A stretch of 13,047 nucleotides of DNA from Acidobacteriota bacterium (GTDB lineage Bacteria > Acidobacteriota > Terriglobia > 20CM-2-55-15). Numbering within the stretch: position 1 is the first letter of the stretch; each line of letters starts with the position of its first letter. This document shows, one piece after another, positions 1 to 7,485 of this stretch. The stretch spans positions 1 through 13,047 of the forward strand of contig QHXD01000072.1 in NCBI GenBank assembly GCA_003223895.1. Reading direction: 5' to 3'. The position numbers and the translations under genes were made by a program. The notes below the pieces were generated by a model. The model did not search any database, was not told the origin of the DNA, and saw nothing but the letters and a program-made list of their open reading frames with translations.

Positions 1-2
1 CT

Positions 3-1865
3 GAGGAACACCTTACTTCCGCCCGCAACCTGATGCTTTCCATTGAGTCGTCCGGCGCGAACAAGGCGGTGGAGGCCAACGTCCTCGATGAGCTTTTGAG
101 GAGTTTCCATTCGCTCAAGGGTCTGTCGGCAATGGTAGGTCTGGAAGAGGCAACTCAGCTGGCACACCACATTGAGGATTACCTGAGGGAACTCAAGCGG
201 CCACACACAGCTATTTCCGCGGAGGGTATCGAGCGCGTCGTTGGAGGAATCACGGCTATCGGACACGTAGTGGAAGCAAGAAGAAAATCGGAACCCCTTC
301 CCGACATCAGCCTGACTGTGCTTCACCTGGATGCGGCAACTGAGGAAATACGCACCAGGCCGCGGTCTTCGGCGAAGCCTGAAGCCGGCATGTGGAGATT
401 CGTTTTTCGACCTTCACCGGAACTGGCGAGCAAAGGACTGACCGTCAATGCGGTCCGGGATCGCCTCCGGAATATCGGTGAGATTGTTCGGGCCGCTCCG
501 CAGGTATTGAAGGACGGGCAGGTGGCGTTCGAATTCCTCGTAGCCGCGGAAGGGCCGGAGAGTGCATTCGAGGATCTGCGTGAACAAGGGATCGAGTATT
601 CACCTGCCGTAGAAGATTCGACAATGCCGGCGCCGGTCAAACACGAGCCGCCGGATTCTCAGGCAGCCAGGGTTGCGCCTATCAACGTGATTCGTGTTGA
701 GATGAACCGGCTCGACGATTTGATGCGAGTCGTCGGTGAACTGGTCATCAGCCGGTTCCGGCTTGACGAAGTTCTCAGCACAGTGACGCACCGCCCTGAC
801 GATTGGAGCGCGCTTCAGGAAATCAATACTTGCATGGAACGGCAGCTTCGAGAGCTGCGCCAGGGTGTCGTTCGCATCCGAATGGTTCCGATCGGACAGG
901 TGTTCGAGAAGATGCGTTTCGTGGTGCGTGGACTGGAACGAGAGCTGAACAAACGCGTCGAGGTCCATATCGAAGGCCAGGATACGGAAATAGACAAAGT
1001 CATCGTCGAAGGAATGATGGACCCTCTGCTCCATCTCGTCCGTAACGCGATCAGCCATGGATTGGAGTCGCCGGAGGAGCGCGTGGCGGCCGGCAAGTCT
1101 GCAACCGGCAACGTCCACCTGAGCGCAAGGACGGCCGGAGACATCGTCGTTATGGAAGTCGAGGATGACGGCCGGGGAATCGACATCGACAAGATCGCAA
1201 CTCACGCGCGGACTTTGGGATGGCTCGGCAGCGACCAATTGCCGGATTCCAAGCGGTTATTGGACATTATTTCAGCCCCGGGTTTTACGACACGTGATGA
1301 AGCCGATCTCGCCAGCGGGCGCGGCGTCGGTATGGCGGCCGTTCAAACCGTGATCAGTGAACTGGGAGGATCTTTGAGCCTGGCCACAACCGCGGGGCAG
1401 GGCACGCGGTTCACCATTCATCTTCCGTTGACTCTGCTGATCGCGGACTCGTTGATGGTCACCGTCAGCCGGCAGCGCTTCGCCGTTCCCCAGACTGCAG
1501 TCCGCGAGGTTCTCGCGATTGATGCGTCAAGCGTGAAGGTATTTGAAAACAATGAAGTGGTTCCGTTTCGCGGCGGAGTGCTCCCGCTGGTGCGTCTTTC
1601 GCGTTTCTTCGGCCTGAGCGAGCCGTCACAGGACAGGTTTCATCTGCTGGTCATTGCCGATGGAGGCAGCACGACAGGTCTTGCGGTAGACCGCATAACA
1701 GGGCAGCGTGAGATTGTCGTGAGAACGATCACGGATCCCTTGCTGCGCGTACCCGGCGTCATCGGCGCAACAGAGTTGGGCGACGGACGGCCTGTGCTGA
1801 TCCTCGATCCGCATTCGTTGATACGCGCTGCCCGGGAACGCAAAACCATGGAATTGCCGTCATGA
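3..1865 (+). CDS. cheA: CheA chemotaxis histidine kinase, 5'-truncated by window edge
   Basis: CheA autophosphorylates on a histidine and passes phosphate to CheY and CheB in the cytoplasmic signalling array. The frame is open to the window edge, so the true start lies upstream; the ATG at 33 is inside the Hpt domain. Domains in order: P1/Hpt with the phospho-acceptor His in SFHSLKG (codon 108-110); a P2-like segment beginning at about nt 390 (WRFVFRPSPEL); P3 dimerisation helices (about nt 690-890, DDLMRVVGELV); P4 ATPase with N box VRNAISHGLE (about nt 1038-1067), G1 box EDDGRGID and G2 box GRGVGMA; and a C-terminal P5 CheW-like domain (about nt 1440-1840). The usual Asp before the N-box His is Ser here, but the key Asn and His remain. 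There is no fused receiver domain, in keeping with the separate cheY downstream. Its stop overlaps the cheW start by 4 bp (ATGA). Identity is very secure. Confidence 0.96.
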   Translation, partial: EEHLTSARNLMLSIESSGANKAVEANVLDELLRSFHSLKGLSAMVGLEEATQLAHHIEDYLRELKRPHTAISAEGIERVVGGITAIGHVVEARRKSEPLPDISLTVLHLDAATEEIRTRPRSSAKPEAGMWRFVFRPSPELASKGLTVNAVRDRLRNIGEIVRAAPQVLKDGQVAFEFLVAAEGPESAFEDLREQGIEYSPAVEDSTMPAPVKHEPPDSQAARVAPINVIRVEMNRLDDLMRVVGELVISRFRLDEVLSTVTHRPDDWSALQEINTCMERQLRELRQGVVRIRMVPIGQVFEKMRFVVRGLERELNKRVEVHIEGQDTEIDKVIVEGMMDPLLHLVRNAISHGLESPEERVAAGKSATGNVHLSARTAGDIVVMEVEDDGRGIDIDKIATHARTLGWLGSDQLPDSKRLLDIISAPGFTTRDEADLASGRGVGMAAVQTVISELGGSLSLATTAGQGTRFTIHLPLTLLIADSLMVTVSRQRFAVPQTAVREVLAIDASSVKVFENNEVVPFRGGVLPLVRLSRFFGLSEPSQDRFHLLVIADGGSTTGLAVDRITGQREIVVRTITDPLLRVPGVIGATELGDGRPVLILDPHSLIRAARERKTMELPS

Positions 1866-2329
1866 ATCAACAAAACGCGAACGCCGAAACCTACATCCTC
1901 TTCGAAATCGCCGGAACTACCTATGGCGTCAGCAGCCGGACCGTGCAACAGATGGAAATGGTCGAACACATAACCCCGCTGCCTAATGCTCCAGCGTTCG
2001 TCGAAGGGGTTGTTTTCACGCGCGGACAGGTCATTCCCGCTGTAAGCCTTCGCGCCCGATTTGGATTCGAAAAGGCGGCGCACACGACGCGTTCGCGGCT
2101 GATCGTAACGAAGCACAACGGCAGAACGATCGGATTGATCGTGGATTCGGCGCGCGAGTTCATGTCCATCCCCAATGATGCTGTCCAACCGCCGCCGGAT
2201 TCGATGGCGGGGCTCAGCGGCAGGTATTTGAAGGGTATTGTCACCGTCGGCGGCCGAATCGTGCGCATCATCGACCTGGATGAGCTTGTCAATGTCGGGC
2301 AATACCGCGCGGCAGCACTCGAAGCGTGA
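1862..2329 (+). CDS. cheW: CheW-type coupling protein
   Basis: A 155-residue single-domain protein that would bridge CheA (via its P5 domain) and the MCP tip. The whole length matches one CheW domain: an opening strand YILFEIAGTTYGV, the central GVVFTRGQVIPAVSLRARFG segment, and a closing block YLKGIVTVGGRIVRIIDLDELV. In the central segment the common INLRG and VIDLR patterns appear as VFTRG and AVSLR, a modest divergence that may reflect matching to the unusual MCP here. The ATG start overlaps the cheA stop in an ATGA junction, which implies translational coupling. The stop is followed 12 bp later by the MCP ATG. Family assignment is firm; exact partner specificity is inferred from the operon. 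Confidence 0.95.
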   Translation: MNQQNANAETYILFEIAGTTYGVSSRTVQQMEMVEHITPLPNAPAFVEGVVFTRGQVIPAVSLRARFGFEKAAHTTRSRLIVTKHNGRTIGLIVDSAREFMSIPNDAVQPPPDSMAGLSGRYLKGIVTVGGRIVRIIDLDELVNVGQYRAAALEA

Positions 2330-2331
2330 GT

Positions 2332-2344
2332 GGAGAAACTTATG
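2332..2344 (+). promoter_or_regulatory. Ribosome binding site deciding the MCP start
   Basis: GGAG at 2332-2335 followed by 6 bases and ATG at 2342. The GTG at 2330, directly after the cheW stop, is in frame but would have its ribosome binding site inside the cheW end, where none is evident. Confidence 0.6.
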
Positions 2345-4471
2345 GCAGATGTGAATAAGAACAATAAAGGAACTCGCGGCATCGATATCAGCCGTGTGCG
2401 TGAAAGCACTGTCGGCCTCACGGACTCTGCGGCCATGATTTCACGCACGGCCGACGACGTTGCAACCGGTGCCGAATCGCAGGTGCAGGCGCTGGACTCG
2501 GCCGTCAGTGTCGTCAATGAGATGGCCGCATCGCTGAAAGAAACGGCCGGCCTGGCCGAATCTGTGGCCGCTTCCACCGAAGAGCTGGCTTCTACCGTCA
2601 ACGAAGTGGCCGCTTCCATCGAACAGATAACAGGCAACTCGACGCAGGTCGCCGCGACGGTGAACGAAACGGCGGCGTCCAGTCAGGAGACGGCGGCATC
2701 GATCAAGAGCGTGACGGCCATGACCGAAGATATGGCCACTTCGATTCAGCAGGTTTCCACATCCATGAGCCAGGTTGCGGCGTCCATCAAGACTGTCAGC
2801 GACGACACGACCGCGCTCTCGTCTTCGGTTACTGAAACCGCAAATACGGTGGAAGAGATTTCCCGTTCGATACAGGGCCTTGCGGAAAATGCAGGGGATC
2901 TTACCGGCGCGGCCGAGGAGACGTCGTCAGCAATGGCGAAAATGGCGACCTCCATCGAAGAGGTTGCCGCGACCGCCGAAAATCTGTCCGCATCCGCAGA
3001 TGAGATCGTCGCATCCATGGAAGAGACCACAAAGTCCGTTGAAGGCGTTGCGAAGAATGCGGACCGCATTACGGAGGAAGCCACAGCCGCTGCGACAGCC
3101 GGCGCCCAGCTCGACCGATCCATACGGTCCGTGGTGTCTGTGAGCCAGCAAGCCCGGGAGACAAGCGCGCGCGTAGCTCGCGAGGCGGAAGAAGGAGGCG
3201 CGACGGTTCAGCGGTCGATACAAGGGTTGACGCGCGTTCGAGAGTCGATGACGCGGTCCGCGCAGGTCATCCGCGAGATGGGCAAGAAGGCAGGCGACAT
3301 CAGCACAATCGTGGACACGATCGATCTGATTGCGGAACGGACCAATCTCCTGTCTCTCAATGCGTCGATCGAAGCTGCCCGCGCCGGAGATGCGGGCCGC
3401 GGTTTCGCGGTTGTCGCGGAGGAGATCCGAAATCTTGCGGACCGGTCGGCCAAAGCCACGGCGGACATCGCAGCCATCATCAAGGGACTTCAGGACGTCG
3501 TTCAGGAAGCGCTTTCAACCTCCAATGATGGGCTTCGCGTGGCTGACGAAAGCGGGCGCATGTCCGAAGAGGGCGTAACCGCGCTGAAGAAAATTCTGGC
3601 GGGCATTCATGAAACCACGCAGCTGTTCGGCCAGATCGCTGCGGCATCCTCGGAACAAATGGGGGCCGCCCAAAACGCTGTGAACGCAATCAACATCACG
3701 GCCACGCAGGCAAAACACGTCGCCGCTGCGACTGCCGACCAGACCAAAGCGGTCCGGTCCGTTCTCGATGCTTCAATGCAAATGCGGAGACGAGCGCAGC
3801 AGGTAAGCCAGGCAATGGTGGGACAGGGAACCGGCGCGCGTGAGGTCATGAAAGCTTCCCAGAATACGACAACGATTGCCGCAAAATTCCGGAGCGCTTC
3901 GCGCGAGCACGCAAAAGCGGCCGAACAAATCGTCCTGGCGATCCAATCCATGCGTCGCAGCGTAGCGTCAACATCGAAAGCCCTGCTGGAGCAAAGCGGA
4001 GGAGCAAATCAGGTTTCCCAGGAAACAGCGCGGCTGGCCGGTTTGACGTCTCGCATCAATAAAGCCATGGCTGAACAGACGCAGGCTTCGACAGAAATCA
4101 GCAAAGCTGTCGATGACAGCAGGAAGCAATCCGAACAACTCGTACGGGCCATGGCCGAACAGTCGCGGGCCCTGAAGGATATGACCACGGCCGCCCAGAA
4201 TATCTCGAAGCAGGTCGCCCACATTACCCGCGCCAATGGTGGACATTCCAAAGGTGCCGTATCCGTATTGGACTCGCTCCGCGCCATTCGAAAGATCACT
4301 GCGCAAAATTCCGAAGGCGCCAGGGAGACGTTACGAGGTACTCAAAACCTCTTGGATACGATCGAGGCTCTTGTTGCGGACATGCATAGCCTTGACGGCA
4401 GGACCAATAACGGTAAGAGCGGCCGCAAAGTTACAGGCCAGAAACGACGTCAGTCGAAGAATGGCCAGTAG
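2342..4471 (+). CDS. Soluble methyl-accepting chemotaxis protein with repeat-built coiled-coil arms
   Basis: A 709-residue cytoplasmic receptor/signal transducer for the CheA-CheW array. No hydrophobic membrane segment, HAMP domain or recognisable ligand domain is visible; nearly all of it is Ala/Ser/Thr/Glu/Gln-rich coiled coil. The highly conserved signalling tip lies at about residues 330-370 ([20 protein letters not shown] followed by [18 protein letters not shown]). Before it, residues 61-242 form 13 consecutive 14-residue units of the pattern hydrophobic-A-x-S-I-x-E-V-A. After it, residues 435-658 form 8 units of 28 residues, each marked by A-x-x-E/D/G-Q/H. The first of these resembles the usual second methylation helix. 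The C-terminus is a Lys/Arg-rich tail with no CheR-tethering pentapeptide. I chose the ATG at 2342 over the in-frame GTG at 2330 because GGAG at 2332-2335 sits 6 bp before it. FrzCD of Myxococcus is a known cytoplasmic MCP of comparable role, but the arms here look different. Confidence 0.94.
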   Translation: MADVNKNNKGTRGIDISRVRESTVGLTDSAAMISRTADDVATGAESQVQALDSAVSVVNEMAASLKETAGLAESVAASTEELASTVNEVAASIEQITGNSTQVAATVNETAASSQETAASIKSVTAMTEDMATSIQQVSTSMSQVAASIKTVSDDTTALSSSVTETANTVEEISRSIQGLAENAGDLTGAAEETSSAMAKMATSIEEVAATAENLSASADEIVASMEETTKSVEGVAKNADRITEEATAAATAGAQLDRSIRSVVSVSQQARETSARVAREAEEGGATVQRSIQGLTRVRESMTRSAQVIREMGKKAGDISTIVDTIDLIAERTNLLSLNASIEAARAGDAGRGFAVVAEEIRNLADRSAKATADIAAIIKGLQDVVQEALSTSNDGLRVADESGRMSEEGVTALKKILAGIHETTQLFGQIAAASSEQMGAAQNAVNAINITATQAKHVAAATADQTKAVRSVLDASMQMRRRAQQVSQAMVGQGTGAREVMKASQNTTTIAAKFRSASREHAKAAEQIVLAIQSMRRSVASTSKALLEQSGGANQVSQETARLAGLTSRINKAMAEQTQASTEISKAVDDSRKQSEQLVRAMAEQSRALKDMTTAAQNISKQVAHITRANGGHSKGAVSVLDSLRAIRKITAQNSEGARETLRGTQNLLDTIEALVADMHSLDGRTNNGKSGRKVTGQKRRQSKNGQ

Positions 4472-4485
4472 AGGACCGTAACATG
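4471..4485 (+). other. Translation-start-like signal with no recognisable gene behind it
   Basis: GAGGA at 4471-4475, overlapping the MCP stop codon, then 7 bases and ATG at 4483. This is the spacing expected for the next gene of the operon. The frame that follows runs straight into the palindromic element and encodes only low-complexity Pro/Gly/Arg sequence to 4833. It may be the leftover start of the PAS-HEAT gene, cut off by insertion of the palindrome, or a chance match. This is inference only. Confidence 0.35.
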
Positions 4486-4521
4486 AAAAGTGAATTCGCG
4501 CTGAAACCCGCGTCCGTATTC

Positions 4522-4703
4522 AGCCGCGGAGCGGCGACAGAGTGTAGCCCCGGGCGTCAGCCCGGGTTAGGTGTCGTTTTGGAAATCAGCCCCGGAGGGG
4601 CGAAAGATTCCGAGGACTCTTTCGCCCCTCCGGGGCTGAGATCGTATCGAAAGAAAACCCCGGGCTCGCGCCCGGGGCTACACTCTGTCGCCGCTCCGCG
4701 GCT
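4522..4703. repeat. 182-bp nested palindromic element (hairpin within a hairpin)
   Basis: The outer arms 4522-4556 and 4669-4703 are perfect inverted repeats of 35 bp, beginning AGCCGCGGAGCGGCGACAGA. The match continues imperfectly inward to about 4568/4656. Inside lies a second perfect inverted repeat of 22 bp, 4586-4607 with 4618-4639, with a 10-base loop. Each outer arm also holds its own small hairpin: 4549-4555/4560-4566 (7 bp, loop GTCA) and 4658-4665/4670-4677 (8 bp, loop TCGC). The GCCCCGGAGGGGCG and GCCCGGG cores are of a type commonly seen in intergenic regions of Acidobacteriota, Planctomycetota and Verrucomicrobiota (general knowledge; no search done). It separates two genes of an otherwise tight operon and could attenuate or stabilise the transcript. 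No T-run follows, so it is not a classical terminator. No transposase or clear target duplication is seen. Confidence 0.9.
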
Positions 4704-4745
4704 AGCTATCGCGGCGTACTTTGGACACTTCTACCTCAGGGACGA

Positions 4746-4805
4746 GGGGTGGCTCCACGAGCCTGACCACCCCGTCCGCGCGATCATGCCTCCTTTTCAA
4801 GGAGG
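4746..4805. repeat. Two further short inverted repeats in the MCP to PAS-HEAT gap
   Basis: GGGGTGG at 4746-4752 pairs with CCACCCC at 4767-4773 (14-base loop), and CCTCCTT at 4789-4795 pairs with AAGGAGG at 4799-4805 (3-base loop). Together with the larger palindrome at 4522-4703 they make the 370-bp gap (4472-4841) almost wholly repeat-like, with no gene I can support. The AAGGAGGG string resembles a strong ribosome binding site, but it lies in the 3' arm of a hairpin and no usual start codon follows at a workable distance. Confidence 0.65.
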
Positions 4806-4841
4806 GAAATCAGTAGCCTCTGTAGCCCACTAGAGCGGCAG

Positions 4842-7475
4842 TTGGGGTTCTTCCCGTTGAAATCGCAATTCGGAATCTTTACCACAGATACCCATCTTGT
4901 GGTCCGTACGTGGGACGCGTGGCTGGAACGAGTCACTTCACGGTCCGCTGCGGACATCTGCGGCAGGCGATTGATCGAAATTTTTCCGGAAATCGAACGT
5001 CGCGGCCTGGTTGCTCCATTCCACCGGGCCCTTCAAGAGGGCGCAGTCGAGCTGCTCGCTCCGGCTTTGCACGGTTATCTCATCGCATGTCCTCCCCAAA
5101 TCGACACCTCCAGGTTTCGACAGATGCAGCAGCGGGCGGTCATTGCCCCGCTTCGTGACGGTCCGGCAATCGTTGGGCTCGTCGTAACGATCGAAGACGT
5201 TACGGCCCGGCGCGAAGACGAAATGGAAGGCGCCAAATCGCTGGCCAGCGAGGACTGGGTGAAGCGCCGGCAGCAGGTTGAACGCATTCTGGCGGAGCCC
5301 GGGGAAACGCCGGTCACCGAACTGATTAACCGGCTTCGCAAGGAACACCGTAACACCAGCGTTTTGAATTCCGTCCTCCAACTGCTGGCGTCCGGCGTTT
5401 GGGAGGCGCTGGAGCCCGTGGTCGGCCTCACGGGCGATAACGATGCGGAAGTCCGTATGTATGCGGCCCTGACACTGGGGGACATGAAGGATCGCCGCGC
5501 CATACCGGCGCTGTTGCGCCTGTTGGGCGACGCAGACATCAACGTCCGATATCACGCGATTGAGGCGCTTTCGAAGTTGACAGCTCCCGAGGCGGTCGAT
5601 GCGCTGGCCGATATCGCCGAATCCGGAGAATTCTTTCTTGCGTTTCCGGCGCTTGAGGCGCTGGCGGCGATTGGCGAACCCCGTGTGGCGACCCGGCTCC
5701 TGCGGCTGCTCGATAACGAAATGCTCCGCGCAGCGGCGATTGGAGCTTTGTCACAACTGGGGGACCACGCCACTGTGGCGCCTCTCGTTTCGATGATGGA
5801 CCGGCCGTACCTTGCCGCAATTGTGGCAGAAGCCCTCACGACTTTGCATCAGCGTTACGAAGACCAATTCCGTGAAGGCCAGTATGTGGCGGACCTGGCC
5901 GCTCAGCACATTTCGAAGGATGGAATCCGGAATTTGCTCGATTCTCTGAACACCACCACCGGGAAGACGCTCCGCATGGTCGTGCGCGTTCTGGGCTGGA
6001 TTGGCGATGAATCCGTCATGGAAGGCTTGACCCGCCTGCTCGGCTCTTCCTCTCTGCGATCAGAAGTAGTTGAAACGCTGATCCGCCATGGTGCCCGGGT
6101 GACTCCGCTGTTGTGCGGTCAACTGGAGTCGGAAGATCTTGAAATTCGCCGGGCGGCCGTCGCAGCACTCGGCCGGATCGGCGATACGGAATGTGTTCCT
6201 GCCCTCATCCGCACGTTGCGCGATCCGGAACTCACGGTCGATGTCGCAGGCGCGCTCGCTCGTATCGGGGATGCGAGAGCTTACGAACCCCTGCTGGCGC
6301 TACTCGCGCACGATCGCGCCGCCGTGCGCCAGGCCGCGATCGGCGCTTTGAATTCACTGGGCCATCCACGGATGCTCGAGGACGTTCAGCGTTTGCTGAA
6401 GGATGCCAGTCCTCAGACGCGCGAGTCTGCAGTCCGGATCGCCGGATACTTTGGGTATGCCGAAAGCGCAGACCTGTTGTTGGACAGACTTCATGATGCG
6501 AGCGAGAAAGTCCGGCGCGCTGCTGTCGAGAGCCTCGCCAATCTGCAGGATCACCGTGTCTTCACCGCCCTGATAACCGCCATCCACGACGAATCGCCCA
6601 GGATTCGCATGGCCGCCGCGCAGTCGCTGGGACAACTGGAAAACGTCGCGGCTGTTCTGGAATTGGTGCACGCGCTGGAGGACTCCGATGCCTGGGTGCG
6701 GTACTACGCTGCGCGGGCTCTCGCGCAAATCCGCAGCCCCGAATCCATAGACGCGCTCGCGGCCGCGCTCCGCGAGGACAATGCCACTCAGGTGCGTATT
6801 GCCGCGGCCGATGCGTTGGGAGCCATCGGCGGGCGGCGAGCCGTCTCGATCCTGGCGCCATTTGTGGACTTCGCAGATCGAGACCTTGCTCGCGCGGCGC
6901 TTATGGCTCTGGGCGTCGTAGGACATCCCGACGCGCTTCATCCCATTCGCAGCGCGCTTCGTTCCAACGATGACTCGCGCAGACTGGATGCCGTTCGGGC
7001 CATTGCGGCTCGACGAGACACCGAAGCAGCCGAGGCCTTGCAGTGGACGGCCGCCGCTGACAGCAACGAATCCATCGTCGAAGCCGCGATGGAAGAACTG
7101 GCCAGGATGGCAACGCCGGAGTCGATTGCTGCTTTGTTGCGCCTTTCAGCGGACCGGCGTCTCCGTGAAAAAGCCATCATGCAACTCAGCCGGTTGGGGC
7201 CTGCGCATCTCGCGCACGTCGCAGCAGGGTTGTCCAGCCCTCAGTTGGAAACTCGCCGGTCTGCCGTCGAAGCCCTGGGAAGAATGAAACATCCTGAAGC
7301 CTCGGAGATTCTCACCAGAGCCCTGGATGACGATCGGCCTGAAGTTCGGCTGACGGCTCTGCTTGCGATAAGGCGCCTCGGCAGTCTGGCATCGGAAAGA
7401 AAATTGTTGCAGATCGCACATAGCGATCCTGATCCGGGAGTTCGAGCAGCCGCTGAACAAGCCCTTCAGAGGTAG
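4842..7475 (+). CDS. PAS domain protein with about 20 HEAT repeats
   Basis: An 877-residue soluble protein, probably a sensor-scaffold that binds other proteins through its HEAT solenoid. Residues 10-130 form a PAS domain (FGIFTTDTHLVVRTWDAWLE, then GRRLIEIFP and MQQRAVIAPL). It is clearly related to the PAS domain of the histidine kinase at 10347. A linker follows, then from about residue 150 to the end HEAT/PBS-lyase-like repeats of about 31 residues (typical unit: VRxxAxxALGxIGDxxAVPALxxLLxD). A less regular stretch near residues 325-375 may split the solenoid into two blocks. TTG at 4842 is the first usual start in an ORF open from 4767; TTG at 4857 is an alternative. Sequence just upstream (LERQL before GFFP) could be former coding sequence. 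No bilin-lyase activity is implied. Its place between the MCP and cheR genes suggests work with the array; HEAT proteins occur in some other chemosensory clusters. Confidence 0.88.
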   Translation: MGFFPLKSQFGIFTTDTHLVVRTWDAWLERVTSRSAADICGRRLIEIFPEIERRGLVAPFHRALQEGAVELLAPALHGYLIACPPQIDTSRFRQMQQRAVIAPLRDGPAIVGLVVTIEDVTARREDEMEGAKSLASEDWVKRRQQVERILAEPGETPVTELINRLRKEHRNTSVLNSVLQLLASGVWEALEPVVGLTGDNDAEVRMYAALTLGDMKDRRAIPALLRLLGDADINVRYHAIEALSKLTAPEAVDALADIAESGEFFLAFPALEALAAIGEPRVATRLLRLLDNEMLRAAAIGALSQLGDHATVAPLVSMMDRPYLAAIVAEALTTLHQRYEDQFREGQYVADLAAQHISKDGIRNLLDSLNTTTGKTLRMVVRVLGWIGDESVMEGLTRLLGSSSLRSEVVETLIRHGARVTPLLCGQLESEDLEIRRAAVAALGRIGDTECVPALIRTLRDPELTVDVAGALARIGDARAYEPLLALLAHDRAAVRQAAIGALNSLGHPRMLEDVQRLLKDASPQTRESAVRIAGYFGYAESADLLLDRLHDASEKVRRAAVESLANLQDHRVFTALITAIHDESPRIRMAAAQSLGQLENVAAVLELVHALEDSDAWVRYYAARALAQIRSPESIDALAAALREDNATQVRIAAADALGAIGGRRAVSILAPFVDFADRDLARAALMALGVVGHPDALHPIRSALRSNDDSRRLDAVRAIAARRDTEAAEALQWTAAADSNESIVEAAMEELARMATPESIAALLRLSADRRLREKAIMQLSRLGPAHLAHVAAGLSSPQLETRRSAVEALGRMKHPEASEILTRALDDDRPEVRLTALLAIRRLGSLASERKLLQIAHSDPDPGVRAAAEQALQR

Positions 7476-7485
7476 CGCACGCCGA

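Noticed and set aside
600..1238. 212-codon minus-strand frame opposite cheA
   Set aside because: It lies wholly antisense to a conserved CheA region, has His/Arg/Asp-rich composition typical of a reverse-frame shadow, and no family resemblance.
1640..2637. Two long minus-strand frames opposite cheA, cheW and the MCP gene
   Set aside because: They are antisense to firmly identified genes, and the Ser/Ala-rich one mirrors the MCP repeats.
2522..4315. Regular 42-bp and 84-bp periodicity as a possible DNA repeat array or CRISPR
   Set aside because: The units are conserved at protein level, not at DNA level, and there are no identical repeats separated by unique spacers. It is coding periodicity in a coiled coil.
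4522..4703. Rho-independent terminator of cheA-cheW-MCP
   Set aside because: The stems are strong but there is no T-run after any of them, and the downstream genes are clearly part of the same functional set.
4799..4806. AAGGAGGG as ribosome binding site of the PAS-HEAT gene
   Set aside because: It is the 3' arm of a 7-bp hairpin and lies 35 bp before the first usable start; no ATG, GTG or TTG in the right frame is at normal spacing.
4483..4833. 116-codon open frame between the MCP and PAS-HEAT genes
   Set aside because: It runs through the nested palindrome and the small hairpins; its product is low-complexity Pro/Gly/Arg sequence mirrored around the inverted repeat. I treat it as a by-product of the repeat, although its ribosome binding site is noted separately.
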